Origin: JAAFHN01 sp031421855
Lineage (GTDB): Bacteria; Pseudomonadota; Gammaproteobacteria; Burkholderiales; Burkholderiaceae_C
Direction: 5' to 3'
NCBI GenBank assembly: GCA_031421855.1
Contig: JANOPN010000184.1
Location: 1-6,938, forward strand
Length of the DNA: 6,938 bases
In this document: positions 1 to 6,075 of the stretch, piece after piece
Position numbering within the stretch: position 1 is the first letter of the stretch
Layout: each line of letters opens with the position of its first letter
The notes under the pieces: generated by a model
The model's database searches: none
Seen by the model: only the letters and a program-made list of their open reading frames with translations
What the model was told of the DNA's origin: nothing
Translations under genes and position numbers: made by a program

Positions 1-719
1 ACGGGCAGATGGCTGACTTTGGGGTGCTTAACGCAATTGCCAAGCGGGCTGGCATTCCAGTGATCGAAGATGCGGCGCAGAGTTTTGGTGCATCTAGCCC
101 CGCTGGGCGCAGTTGTGGCACAACATTGTTAGCCGCGACGAGTTTTTTTCCTAGCAAGCCACTGGGATGCTATGGCGATGGCGGTGCAGTCTTCACGACC
201 GATTCGGCGTTGGCCGACGCGATGCGCCAAATCCGGGTTCATGGCCAGGAAAGTCGCTACTTTCACACCCGAGTTGGGGTAGGCGGGCGTATGGATACGC
301 TTCAGTGCGCGATTGTGCTGGCGAAGTTGACACGATTCGACTGGGAGTTGGAGCAACGGACTCGGCTTGCGAACCGATACCTTGAGTTGCTCAGCGACCA
401 CGGCTTGACCGGTTGCGTAGTCGGACTATTGCCTGACTTTCAAAGTGTATACGCCCAGTTCACGATTCGCTTACTGAACCGGGATGGTGTTGCGTCTCGA
501 ATGTTGATAGACGGTGTTCCGACTGCAGTGCATTACCCTAGGCCGATTCATCGTCAGCCGGCGTACGAGGCGTTGTGCTGCCCCGAGTGTTGCCCCGTCG
601 CTGATTTGGCGAGTGCACAAGTGTTGAGTTTGCCGATGCATGCTGATCTGTCTGATGAGCAGCAGATTCGGGCAATCCAGGTGCTATGTTCTTCGATCGA
701 GCTTTCCGGTAAGCGTTGA
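1..719 (+). CDS. WbpE/WlbC-like nucleotide-sugar aminotransferase (DegT/DnrJ/EryC1/StrS family), 5' truncated
   Basis: This is a PLP-dependent sugar aminotransferase, of which about the last 239 codons are present. The reading frame is open to the window edge (first full codon at 3, reading GQMADF), so the ATG at 9 is internal and the true start lies upstream. Counting from that Met, the motif VIEDAAQSFGA (18-28) carries the Asp21 that contacts the PLP ring nitrogen. SFFPSKPLGCYGDGGA (45-60) carries the Schiff-base Lys50. RVHGQ (76-80) and GRMDTLQCAIVLAKL (93-107) are further family signatures. The wording matches what I remember of WbpE/WlbC, which transfers an amino group from glutamate to the 3-keto group of UDP-2-acetamido-3-keto-glucuronate, giving a 2,3-diamino-uronic acid precursor for O-antigen. 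Other sugar aminotransferases share the fold, so the exact substrate is inferred. A T7 run at 143-149 simply encodes the conserved SFFP. The stop is 12 nt before the glycosyltransferase, which suggests one operon. Confidence 0.9.
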   Translation, partial: GQMADFGVLNAIAKRAGIPVIEDAAQSFGASSPAGRSCGTTLLAATSFFPSKPLGCYGDGGAVFTTDSALADAMRQIRVHGQESRYFHTRVGVGGRMDTLQCAIVLAKLTRFDWELEQRTRLANRYLELLSDHGLTGCVVGLLPDFQSVYAQFTIRLLNRDGVASRMLIDGVPTAVHYPRPIHRQPAYEALCCPECCPVADLASAQVLSLPMHADLSDEQQIRAIQVLCSSIELSGKR

Positions 720-731
720 GCAACTTGAACT

Positions 732-1727
732 ATGCGCGTTCTCTGGGTACACAATTTTGACCCCAGTATTTCCTCGAGCGGAGTTTTCATGCACAAGCTT
801 GCGTGGGCTGTCCAGGCACGAGGTGTGACTGTCGATATGTTGTACACGGGTGCTTTGTCCAGCCCAATCGAAGCTTGGCGTGCTAGGCGGCAATTGGCTA
901 GGCTCGGGCGCGAGTTTGATGTGTTGCATGCGCAGTATGGATCCATGTGTGGGTGGCTGGTCAGTCGTACCGCACGACCCAGTGTGCTCAGTGTTCGGGG
1001 GAGTGACTGGTACAGCGTCGATGCGGGGCAATGGCGCGAACGACTTCACGCGCGCGTCGCGAACGCCTTGACGCGGTCGAGTGTTGCGCGTTACAGCCAC
1101 ATCGTTAGCATGTCGCACCGAATGAAGTCTGAGATTGAGGCGTTTCTCGATGCGAAAAATGATGATTCGGGGCGGGTCACGGTCGTCACTGATGGTCTTT
1201 CTTTGAAGCAGTTTCAACCCATTGCCCGTGACGAAGCACGCCGCGAGCTTGGCTTTGCGGGCGATGAGCGTCCGTGGGTGTTGCTCACAACGCTGAGTGA
1301 ATCCAACCCCATCAAGCGCGTCGAATTAGCTAAACAAGCAGTGGCCCTGGCTCAACTTGAGCGACCTGACTTGCAATTGAAAGTTGCCAGTGGAATCGAT
1401 CACTCGCAGATGCCGTTGTGGGTGAATGCCTGCGATCTCACGTTGATGTGCTCGATGCACGAAGGGTGGCCCAACGCCATCAAAGAATGCTTGGCGTGCG
1501 GTGTGCCATTTGTTGCGACTGACATCAGCGATCTGCACCAAATCGCCGAAATTGACCCCAGCTGCGTGGTGACAGAAGCAAACGCCGCGGCGCTCTCTAT
1601 CGGGCTTTTGCAATGCCTGTCGCAACCCCGTGATGTCCAGCGACTCAGATCGCATGTTCAATCATTTGATCTTGACGTTGTAGCCGGCAAGTTGGTCGAC
1701 ATCTACGCCAAAGTGTCTGACCAATAG
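732..1727 (+). CDS. Glycosyltransferase, GT4-like (GT-B fold)
   Basis: This 331-residue protein is probably a cytoplasmic or membrane-associated glycosyltransferase that adds one sugar to a growing polysaccharide repeat unit. The N-terminal half (about 1-165) looks like a GT-B acceptor domain: it opens with the beta strand MRVLWVHNF, followed by a Ser/Gly-rich loop, and has FDVLHAQYG at 62-70 and VLSVRGSDWYS at 85-95. The C-terminal half binds the nucleotide sugar: SNPIKRVELAKQAV lies at 191-204 and the E-x7-E retaining-GT4 signature EGWPNAIKE at 244-252, followed by CLACGVPFVATD. No signal peptide or membrane segment is evident. It is somewhat short for GT4 proteins (often 350-400 residues), but both halves are present. 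Start 732 fits the first beta strand; there is no strong Shine-Dalgarno, so translation is probably coupled to the upstream gene. Donor and acceptor cannot be read from the sequence. The neighbouring aminotransferase suggests a glycan with diamino-uronic acid. Confidence 0.88.
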   Translation: MRVLWVHNFDPSISSSGVFMHKLAWAVQARGVTVDMLYTGALSSPIEAWRARRQLARLGREFDVLHAQYGSMCGWLVSRTARPSVLSVRGSDWYSVDAGQWRERLHARVANALTRSSVARYSHIVSMSHRMKSEIEAFLDAKNDDSGRVTVVTDGLSLKQFQPIARDEARRELGFAGDERPWVLLTTLSESNPIKRVELAKQAVALAQLERPDLQLKVASGIDHSQMPLWVNACDLTLMCSMHEGWPNAIKECLACGVPFVATDISDLHQIAEIDPSCVVTEANAAALSIGLLQCLSQPRDVQRLRSHVQSFDLDVVAGKLVDIYAKVSDQ

Positions 1728-1729
1728 TC

Positions 1730-3634
1730 ATGTGCGGATTTGGTGCTTTTTACGGTCGAGCTGCCTCTGCAATTGAATGGCCGGCGGCAATGGCACGACT
1801 CAACGCGGCGCAATCCCATCGCGGACCTGACGGCGCCAATCAGCTTGTGATCGACCTTCAAAATGGCTATTCGTTGGGTTTGGCACACCAACGGTTGGCC
1901 GTTCTCGACTTGACGGATCGGGCCAATCAACCGATGAAATCGCCAAGTGGACGGCAGGTCTTGTGCTTCAACGGTGCCATCTACAACTATCGCGAATTGG
2001 CAAACGAGTTGGGTGTGAGTCTAGAGCGCAGCGAGGGAGATACGTGGGTTTTGCTAAATGCTTTGCTGCGGTGGGGTGACCAAGCAATCAGCCGACTCAA
2101 TGGCATGTGGTCTTTTGCGTGGTGGGATATGGACTCGCAACGACTGCTCATCAGCCGAGATCGACTAGGCGAAAAGCCCCTTTACTGGTCGATCGCGGAC
2201 GGCCGACTTGCCATTACCTCTGAAATCAAAGGCGTACTCGCGCTGAGCCAGCGGCGGTTTGCTTTGAATCCTGACACGACCGTTCGGCACCTATGCCAAT
2301 CGCTGGCGAACACCGACTCAAGCACCATGTTTGCCGGAATCGAAGCGTTTCCTGCCGGTTCATTTGCATGGGTCAACTTAGACGCGCCGGTTCAGGCCGT
2401 GAACCCAATGCGGTATTGGGATCGACCATTGGTTGAGGAATGGCCAAACCACGACTCGCTCAATGACAACCAGATTGCTGACGAACTGCGTGAATTGTTG
2501 ATCGAGTCCGTTCAATTGCGTTTGCGCAGTGACGTGCGTTGTGGTCTATTGCTTTCAGGTGGTGTCGACAGCACGGCGCTGCTGGGTGCAGCCGCAGCGT
2601 GTCAGCGTCGCCTCAGCGTCGTCGCCGCTGTGAGTCGCGATCCGCTTAGCAACGAAGCATATTGGATCGACCAAGCCTCCCGACACTTCGGTGTTGAACC
2701 CGCACTTGTGGCGATTGATCGCGACCCGCTCAGCATGTGGCACGAATTGGGTGAGGCGAGTTGGTTCAATGATCAACCCGTGGCTGGGCTTGCGACGGTA
2801 GCGCATCGCCGCTTGATGGGCGCTGCGCGCAACCTCGGTTTGACCGTGCTTTTGTCCGGACAGGGTTCCGATGAACAGCTGGGTGGGTACAACAAATTCC
2901 TGTACTTTTATGTCCACGACATGGTGCGGCGCGGCGACATCGGCGGCGCTTGTCGCTTGCTTTGGATGTGTTTCGCGAATGGCACCGTTTTGCCTGAGTT
3001 TCGGCTGTCTGAAGCCAAGCGCTACCTCCCCAGTTGGCTGCTGATGCTGTCCGGGCGTGCGGCATCAGTGATTGGGCCGGCTCTGAGGGCGGCGAGGCTG
3101 GTTGACTCGGGTGCGAGTGCGGGATATGCCGTACGCGAAGCTCGTGACATTGCCGCGTTGTCGTTGCCGATGTTGCTTCACTCCGAGGATCGCAGCAGCA
3201 TGTCATTCGGGCGAGAGATCAGATTGCCGTTTTTGGATCATCGCGTTGTTGAGATATTGGCAAAAACCCCACCCCGACAAAAGGTCAACCATGGCTGGCC
3301 GAAATGGCCACTTCGAGAGGCCATGCGCGGCCTTTTGCCCTCGTCGATCGCTTGGAGGCGCGACAAAAAAGGGTTCAATATTCCCGAGGAGCAATGGTTG
3401 CGACACGAGTTTCGCCCCTTGATCGGCGACATGCTTTCTAGCCGGATGCAATGCGTGGATTTAGGATTGGTTGACGAGCACAAGTTTCGTTCGCTGTATT
3501 CGCGATTTGTCGACGGCGATTCGACAGTTTCTTATAAGGATGTCCTAAACGTCATCACGTTGGAAAAATGGCTCGAACGCTATGGATCGTTTGTCAGCGG
3601 CGTCGGTGATTCCCAAGCGCGATTCCCGACTTGA
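1730..3634 (+). CDS. Asparagine synthase-family glutamine amidotransferase of a polysaccharide cluster
   Basis: This 634-residue protein has a class II glutamine amidotransferase domain followed by an ATP-pyrophosphatase synthase domain. Cys2, exposed after Met removal, is the expected glutaminase nucleophile. Supporting residues are in LAHQRLAVLDL (51-61), FNGAIYNYREL (80-90) and EGDTW (102-106). The synthase half has the PP-loop SGGVDS (276-281), LSGQGSDEQLGGY (375-387), RLPFLDHR (498-505) and a C-terminal KWPLREAM...RRDKKGFNIP block (525-552). The family makes Asn from Asp and Gln using ATP, but homologues in O-antigen loci (WbpS-like proteins) are thought to amidate sugar carboxyl groups, and the context favours that here. 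Residue 378 is Gln where E. coli AsnB has the catalytic Glu348 (SGEGSDE). This also hints at a non-Asp acceptor, although Gln is seen in other distant homologues. The ATG lies 2 nt after the glycosyltransferase stop and lacks a clear Shine-Dalgarno, indicating translational coupling. A plain asparagine synthetase remains possible. Confidence 0.9.
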   Translation: MCGFGAFYGRAASAIEWPAAMARLNAAQSHRGPDGANQLVIDLQNGYSLGLAHQRLAVLDLTDRANQPMKSPSGRQVLCFNGAIYNYRELANELGVSLERSEGDTWVLLNALLRWGDQAISRLNGMWSFAWWDMDSQRLLISRDRLGEKPLYWSIADGRLAITSEIKGVLALSQRRFALNPDTTVRHLCQSLANTDSSTMFAGIEAFPAGSFAWVNLDAPVQAVNPMRYWDRPLVEEWPNHDSLNDNQIADELRELLIESVQLRLRSDVRCGLLLSGGVDSTALLGAAAACQRRLSVVAAVSRDPLSNEAYWIDQASRHFGVEPALVAIDRDPLSMWHELGEASWFNDQPVAGLATVAHRRLMGAARNLGLTVLLSGQGSDEQLGGYNKFLYFYVHDMVRRGDIGGACRLLWMCFANGTVLPEFRLSEAKRYLPSWLLMLSGRAASVIGPALRAARLVDSGASAGYAVREARDIAALSLPMLLHSEDRSSMSFGREIRLPFLDHRVVEILAKTPPRQKVNHGWPKWPLREAMRGLLPSSIAWRRDKKGFNIPEEQWLRHEFRPLIGDMLSSRMQCVDLGLVDEHKFRSLYSRFVDGDSTVSYKDVLNVITLEKWLERYGSFVSGVGDSQARFPT

Positions 3635-3669
3635 GCCACAATCCTCGCCAACACAGTCTGAGGTAAAAA

Positions 3670-4407
3670 ATGTCGTTCTACACACGTCCCGAACTTCTTA
3701 ACCGCGAGCTCTTTCGGGCGAAACGCATCGCGCCGATCAAAGACTATGCTTTCTCCAATAAGGCCAATTCGCTTTATCTGGCCGGCGTTGAGTTCACCGA
3801 TGCGTGCAAGGAGTACCCCATCGTGTTCACCAGCATGGGTGGCGGCAAGGTCGTACCGGTTGCGATGTTGGGCTTGCGCGACGGTGAAAATCTGTTCGTT
3901 GACGAAGGCGCCAGCTGGGCTGGCAAGTACATACCTGCGTTTGTTCGGCGCTATCCGTTTGTTTTGGCGGAGCTACCCGGCCAGCAAATGGGTGTGTGCA
4001 TTGATACCGCCTATGCTGGATTCAACGACAAAGAGGGCGAACCACTTTTCGACGCCGATGGCACGAACACGGCTTTTTTGCAAAATGCGCTTGATTTTCT
4101 GAATCGATATCAGATTGAACACATGCGCACGGACCGCTTTTGCGCGCGGCTTGTCGAGCTCGACTTGTTGGTCGAGATGAATGCCAAGGCGGAACTGGTG
4201 GATGGTTCCAGTTATTTGGTGAATGGGTTGCAAGTCGTCGACGAGCGCAAACTGCTTGAAATCACGGACTCACAAGCGGTCGAATTTTTCCGCTCTGGCG
4301 AGTTGAGTTGGCTTTACGCGCACCTCATGTCCCTATCGAATTTGAATGGTTTGATTGATCGGCTCGCTGTTCGCAAACCCAAAGCAGCTGACGCAAGCGT
4401 TGGCTGA
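3670..4407 (+). CDS. SapC family protein
   Basis: This 245-residue protein resembles the SapC family (Pfam SapC), named after a gene at the Campylobacter S-layer locus. Its molecular function is not established. Recognisable blocks are YPIVFTSMGGGKVVPVAMLG (49-68), LRDGENLFVDEG (69-80) and KYIPAFVRRYPFVLAE (86-101). Next come GEPLFDADGTNTAFLQNALDF (123-143), TDRFCARLVELDLL (154-167) and a C-terminal block with SSYLVNGLQVVDERKL (180-195) and ELSWLYAHLMSLSNL (211-225). The length is normal for the family and nothing appears broken. No signal peptide or membrane helix is apparent, so it is probably cytoplasmic. The start is well supported: GAGG at 3660-3663 lies 6 nt before the ATG, the best ribosome binding site in the window. 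It begins 35 nt after the amidotransferase with no visible terminator between, so co-transcription with the polysaccharide genes is likely. A link to cell-surface assembly is inferred from position and family name only. Confidence 0.85.
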   Translation: MSFYTRPELLNRELFRAKRIAPIKDYAFSNKANSLYLAGVEFTDACKEYPIVFTSMGGGKVVPVAMLGLRDGENLFVDEGASWAGKYIPAFVRRYPFVLAELPGQQMGVCIDTAYAGFNDKEGEPLFDADGTNTAFLQNALDFLNRYQIEHMRTDRFCARLVELDLLVEMNAKAELVDGSSYLVNGLQVVDERKLLEITDSQAVEFFRSGELSWLYAHLMSLSNLNGLIDRLAVRKPKAADASVG

Positions 4408-4415
4408 GCTATAAT
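4388..4415 (+). promoter_or_regulatory. Predicted sigma-70 promoter of the rpmF-plsX-fabH operon
   Basis: A perfect -10 hexamer TATAAT lies at 4410-4415. The best -35 is CTGACG at 4388-4393, which matches four of six consensus bases (TTGACA) with a 16-nt spacer. The -35 lies inside the last codons of sapC, and the -10 starts 3 nt after its stop. The predicted transcript starts near 4422 and has a leader of about 180 nt before rpmF. The position and perfect -10 make this a good candidate for the housekeeping promoter. The -35 is imperfect and the start site is untested. Confidence 0.6.
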
Positions 4416-4465
4416 CTAAGACTTCGCTGAGAGCGCGCCACTCGGTATTTTGAGTTGGCATTGAT

Positions 4466-4502
4466 CTTTTGACTGGCTGGTTTGCCTGCCAAAAGAGTTT
4501 TT
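4466..4502 (+). promoter_or_regulatory. Hairpin with T-run in the rpmF leader (possible weak terminator or attenuator)
   Basis: CTTTTG (4466-4471) is complementary to CAAAAG (4490-4495). Inside these arms GGC pairs with GCC across a TGGTTT loop, separated from the outer stem by a 3x3 internal loop. Two bases later a T5 run (4498-4502) follows, which is the layout of an intrinsic terminator but with an AT-rich, weak stem. An alternative pairing exists: TTGGCA (4455-4460) with TGCCAA (4487-4492), which uses the same 3' arm and would disrupt the first hairpin. It could end read-through from the polysaccharide genes, attenuate rpmF, or be chance. Confidence 0.35.
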
Positions 4503-4543
4503 GAAGCGAATCTTCTGTTTCATTGACTGCCGTTGTGTGAGTG

Positions 4544-4570
4544 TCCGCCCCTGATTTTTGGGTTTGCGGA
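4544..4570 (+). promoter_or_regulatory. GC-rich hairpin in the rpmF 5' leader
   Basis: TCCGC (4544-4548) pairs with GCGGA (4566-4570), and CCC (4549-4551) pairs with GGG (4560-4562). This gives an 8-bp stem with a 3-nt TTT bulge and an 8-nt loop, ending 20 nt before the rpmF ribosome binding site. The position suits translational control by a ribosomal-protein leader, but no known leader class was recognised. Confidence 0.4.
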
Positions 4571-4600
4571 TGGCATAGGCAGCAAATTTTGGAGTCCTTC

Positions 4601-4792
4601 ATGGCTGTTCAACAAAACAAAAAATCGCCGTCTAAGCGCGGCATGCATCGTTCACACTACGGCCTCGGTTTGCCAGGTCTGGCTGTTGAGCCAACAACCG
4701 GTGAAAACCACTTGCGTCACCACATCAGCCCAAACGGCTTTTATCGTGGTCGTCAAGTGCTCAAAACCAAGAACGAAGGTTCTGCTGAGTAA
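4601..4792 (+). CDS. rpmF: 50S ribosomal protein L32 (bL32)
   Basis: This 63-residue protein is ribosomal protein L32, a small basic component of the large subunit near the peptidyl transferase side. It reads MAVQQNKKSPSKRGMHRSH at the N-terminus, then VEPTTGE (29-35) and HLRHHISPNGFYRGR (37-51), which is full length for the family. There are no zinc-binding Cys residues, as usual for the Cys-free proteobacterial type. The start at 4601 is preceded by GGAG (4591-4594) with 6-nt spacing. An in-frame GTG at 4541 would add 20 residues that do not belong to the family. The variable middle segment (YGLGLPGLA, 20-28) resembles Burkholderiales versions. It is followed by plsX and fabH, the conserved order that links ribosome and lipid synthesis. 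The DUF177 gene yceD, normally just upstream, is not seen in this window. Confidence 0.97.
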   Translation: MAVQQNKKSPSKRGMHRSHYGLGLPGLAVEPTTGENHLRHHISPNGFYRGRQVLKTKNEGSAE

Positions 4793-4880
4793 CGTCTCCA
4801 AGCCGCTCCAATGCGTGCCGGACTTCGGTGTCTGTCGCAGCGGAGCGTTTTGTAACCTCATGCATCCTCTTGAGGCGTCA

Positions 4881-4979
4881 ATGAACTCATTGGCGAACTT
4901 GGGAAACTGCCCGCCTTGCACCTGCTTTTTTGTGTGCGTGAGCGGGCTTTGTCGTTCGTGTGATGATATCGTCAATTGA
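4881..4979 (+). CDS. Candidate Cys-rich small ORF between rpmF and plsX
   Basis: A 32-codon frame starts at ATG 4881, preceded by GAGG (4872-4875) with 5-nt spacing, and ends with TGA 18 nt before plsX. The peptide has six Cys residues, at 10, 13, 15, 19, 24 and 27, including CPPC-T-C and a C-x2-C near the end. It resembles no protein I recognise. It could be a leader peptide, a small metal-binding protein, or chance, because the region also forms a hairpin and TGC/TGT triplets are frequent here. An ATG at 4860 in the same frame would add 7 residues, but without a ribosome binding site as good. Confidence 0.2.
   Translation: MNSLANLGNCPPCTCFFVCVSGLCRSCDDIVN
4909..4947 (+). other. Compound inverted repeat upstream of plsX
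   Basis: GCCCGC (4909-4914) pairs with GCGGGC (4942-4947). Inside it GCAC (4918-4921) pairs with GTGC (4934-4937), extended by a possible T-G wobble. The terminal loop contains a T6 run (4925-4930). Only TTT follows the outer stem, so this is a poor intrinsic terminator. It may be an mRNA-stability or processing element between rpmF and plsX, and it lies entirely within the small ORF at 4881-4979. Confidence 0.35.
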
Positions 4980-4997
4980 GCCGTGGTTGGGGGATAG

Positions 4998-6023
4998 ATG
5001 ATTACGCTTGCGGTTGATTGCATGGGTGGAGACCATGGCGTGACCAGTACGATTCCGGCGGCCGAAGCGTTTTTACGCGCTCATCCTCACGCGCATCTGT
5101 TGCTCGTTGGCCTGCCGGATGTGTTGAACCCCATGGTTGGTCACCTGCCGCGCTCCGAGGTGGTTGCGGCGTCCGAGGTCGTGTTGATGGACGATCCGGT
5201 TGAGATCGCCATGCGCAAGAAAAAAGACTCATCGATGCGGCTAGCAATTGCCGCTGTAAAAGACGGTCGCGCCCAGGCCGCAGTGTCTGCTGGTAACACG
5301 GGCGCGCTGATGGCAATTGCTCGATATGTGTTGAAAACCGAGGAGGGCATTGATCGCCCTGCGATTGCGTCGCAACTACCCAACATCAAGGGTGGCGTCA
5401 CCACCGTGCTTGATTTAGGTGCAAATGTCGATTGCACCCCCGAACACCTGCTTCAGTTTGCCATCATGGGGTCGGCCTTGGCGCAAGTCTTGGGTGCAAA
5501 CCCATCACCAACCGTTGGTTTGTTAAACATCGGTGAAGAAGTTATCAAAGGCAATGACACCATCAAGCAAGCCGCTGAATTGCTTCGCGTTGCAGGTAGC
5601 GCTGGCGCAATCAATTTCCATGGCAACGTAGAGGGAAACGACATATTCAAAGGCAGCACCGATGTGGTCGTCTGCGACGGATTCGTCGGCAATGTGGCGC
5701 TGAAATCCAGCGAAGGCGTAGCGACCATGATCGGAAGTTTTTTGCGCCAAGAATTGAGCCGAAACATATTCACGAAGGCTGCCGCTTGGTTAGCGCTTCC
5801 TGCGTTGAACGCGCTGAAGGCGCGAGTTGACCACCGCCGCTACAACGGTGCGGCCTTATTGGGCTTGCGAGGCTTGGTGTTCAAGAGCCACGGCTCGGCC
5901 GATGCGTTTTCGTTTGAGCAAGCGCTGAACCGAGCGCACGACGCCGCACAAAATGGCCTTGCTGAGCAATTGCGCTCGCGAATGGCCAGGGCTGCTTCGG
6001 TGATGGCAGACGCCAATCCGTGA
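4998..6023 (+). CDS. plsX: Phosphate acyltransferase PlsX
   Basis: PlsX converts acyl-ACP and inorganic phosphate to acyl-phosphate, the donor used by PlsY to acylate glycerol-3-phosphate at the start of phospholipid synthesis. It acts as a soluble or peripheral membrane enzyme. The 341 residues are close to the family norm (E. coli about 356). Motifs are AVDCMGGDHG (5-14), SSMRLAIAAVKDGRAQAAVS (78-97), AGNTGALM (98-105), VLDLGANVDC (137-146), LLNIGEEVIKGND (175-187), VVCDGFVGNVALK (224-236) and YNGAALLGLRG (282-292). The start at 4998 places the conserved first strand immediately after Met and follows GGGGGA at 4989-4994, a purine-rich but closely spaced ribosome binding site. It lies 205 nt after rpmF, a rather long gap for this operon, and 52 nt before fabH. 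No separate promoter was convincing in the gap, so transcription from the rpmF promoter is the simplest reading. Confidence 0.97.
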   Translation: MITLAVDCMGGDHGVTSTIPAAEAFLRAHPHAHLLLVGLPDVLNPMVGHLPRSEVVAASEVVLMDDPVEIAMRKKKDSSMRLAIAAVKDGRAQAAVSAGNTGALMAIARYVLKTEEGIDRPAIASQLPNIKGGVTTVLDLGANVDCTPEHLLQFAIMGSALAQVLGANPSPTVGLLNIGEEVIKGNDTIKQAAELLRVAGSAGAINFHGNVEGNDIFKGSTDVVVCDGFVGNVALKSSEGVATMIGSFLRQELSRNIFTKAAAWLALPALNALKARVDHRRYNGAALLGLRGLVFKSHGSADAFSFEQALNRAHDAAQNGLAEQLRSRMARAASVMADANP

Positions 6024-6028
6024 GGCTA

Positions 6029-6048
6029 GCCCGAGATAGACTTCGGGT
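6029..6048 (+). other. Compact hairpin between plsX and fabH
   Basis: CCCGA (6030-6034) pairs with TCGGG (6043-6047), with G-T wobbles extending the stem on both sides and a 6-nt loop. Three T residues follow, then CGACTC and four T. It resembles a weak terminator or an RNA-processing stem. Since fabH lies only 28 nt further on and its usual partner is plsX, partial attenuation or transcript stabilisation is more plausible than full termination. Confidence 0.35.
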
Positions 6049-6075
6049 TTCGACTCTTTTGATCGTGCGCACGCC

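Noticed and set aside
143..149. T7 run as a possible slippage site
   Set aside because: It encodes the conserved SFFPSK around the PLP lysine, and the frame continues normally to the stop.
684..1217. 177-codon open frame on the minus strand across the glycosyltransferase start
   Set aside because: It lies opposite two well-supported genes, has no family motifs, and is explained by codon composition of the + strand glycosyltransferase.
2766..3206. 146-codon minus-strand frame inside the amidotransferase
   Set aside because: It is low-complexity in composition and fully inside a gene with clear domain motifs, so it is a shadow frame.
4408..4600. Decayed yceD remnant upstream of rpmF
   Set aside because: All three + frames are interrupted early and no DUF177-like sequence can be read.
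4533..4979. 148-codon + strand frame spanning rpmF
   Set aside because: It overlaps the certain L32 gene in another frame and starts at TTG. Only its last 32 codons, from ATG 4881 with its own ribosome binding site, deserve attention.
4948..4997. Separate promoter for plsX
   Set aside because: No -10/-35 pair with acceptable matches and spacing was found.
4652..5023. 123-codon minus-strand frame over rpmF and the plsX start
   Set aside because: It is antisense to rpmF and plsX, without recognisable motifs or a convincing ribosome binding site.
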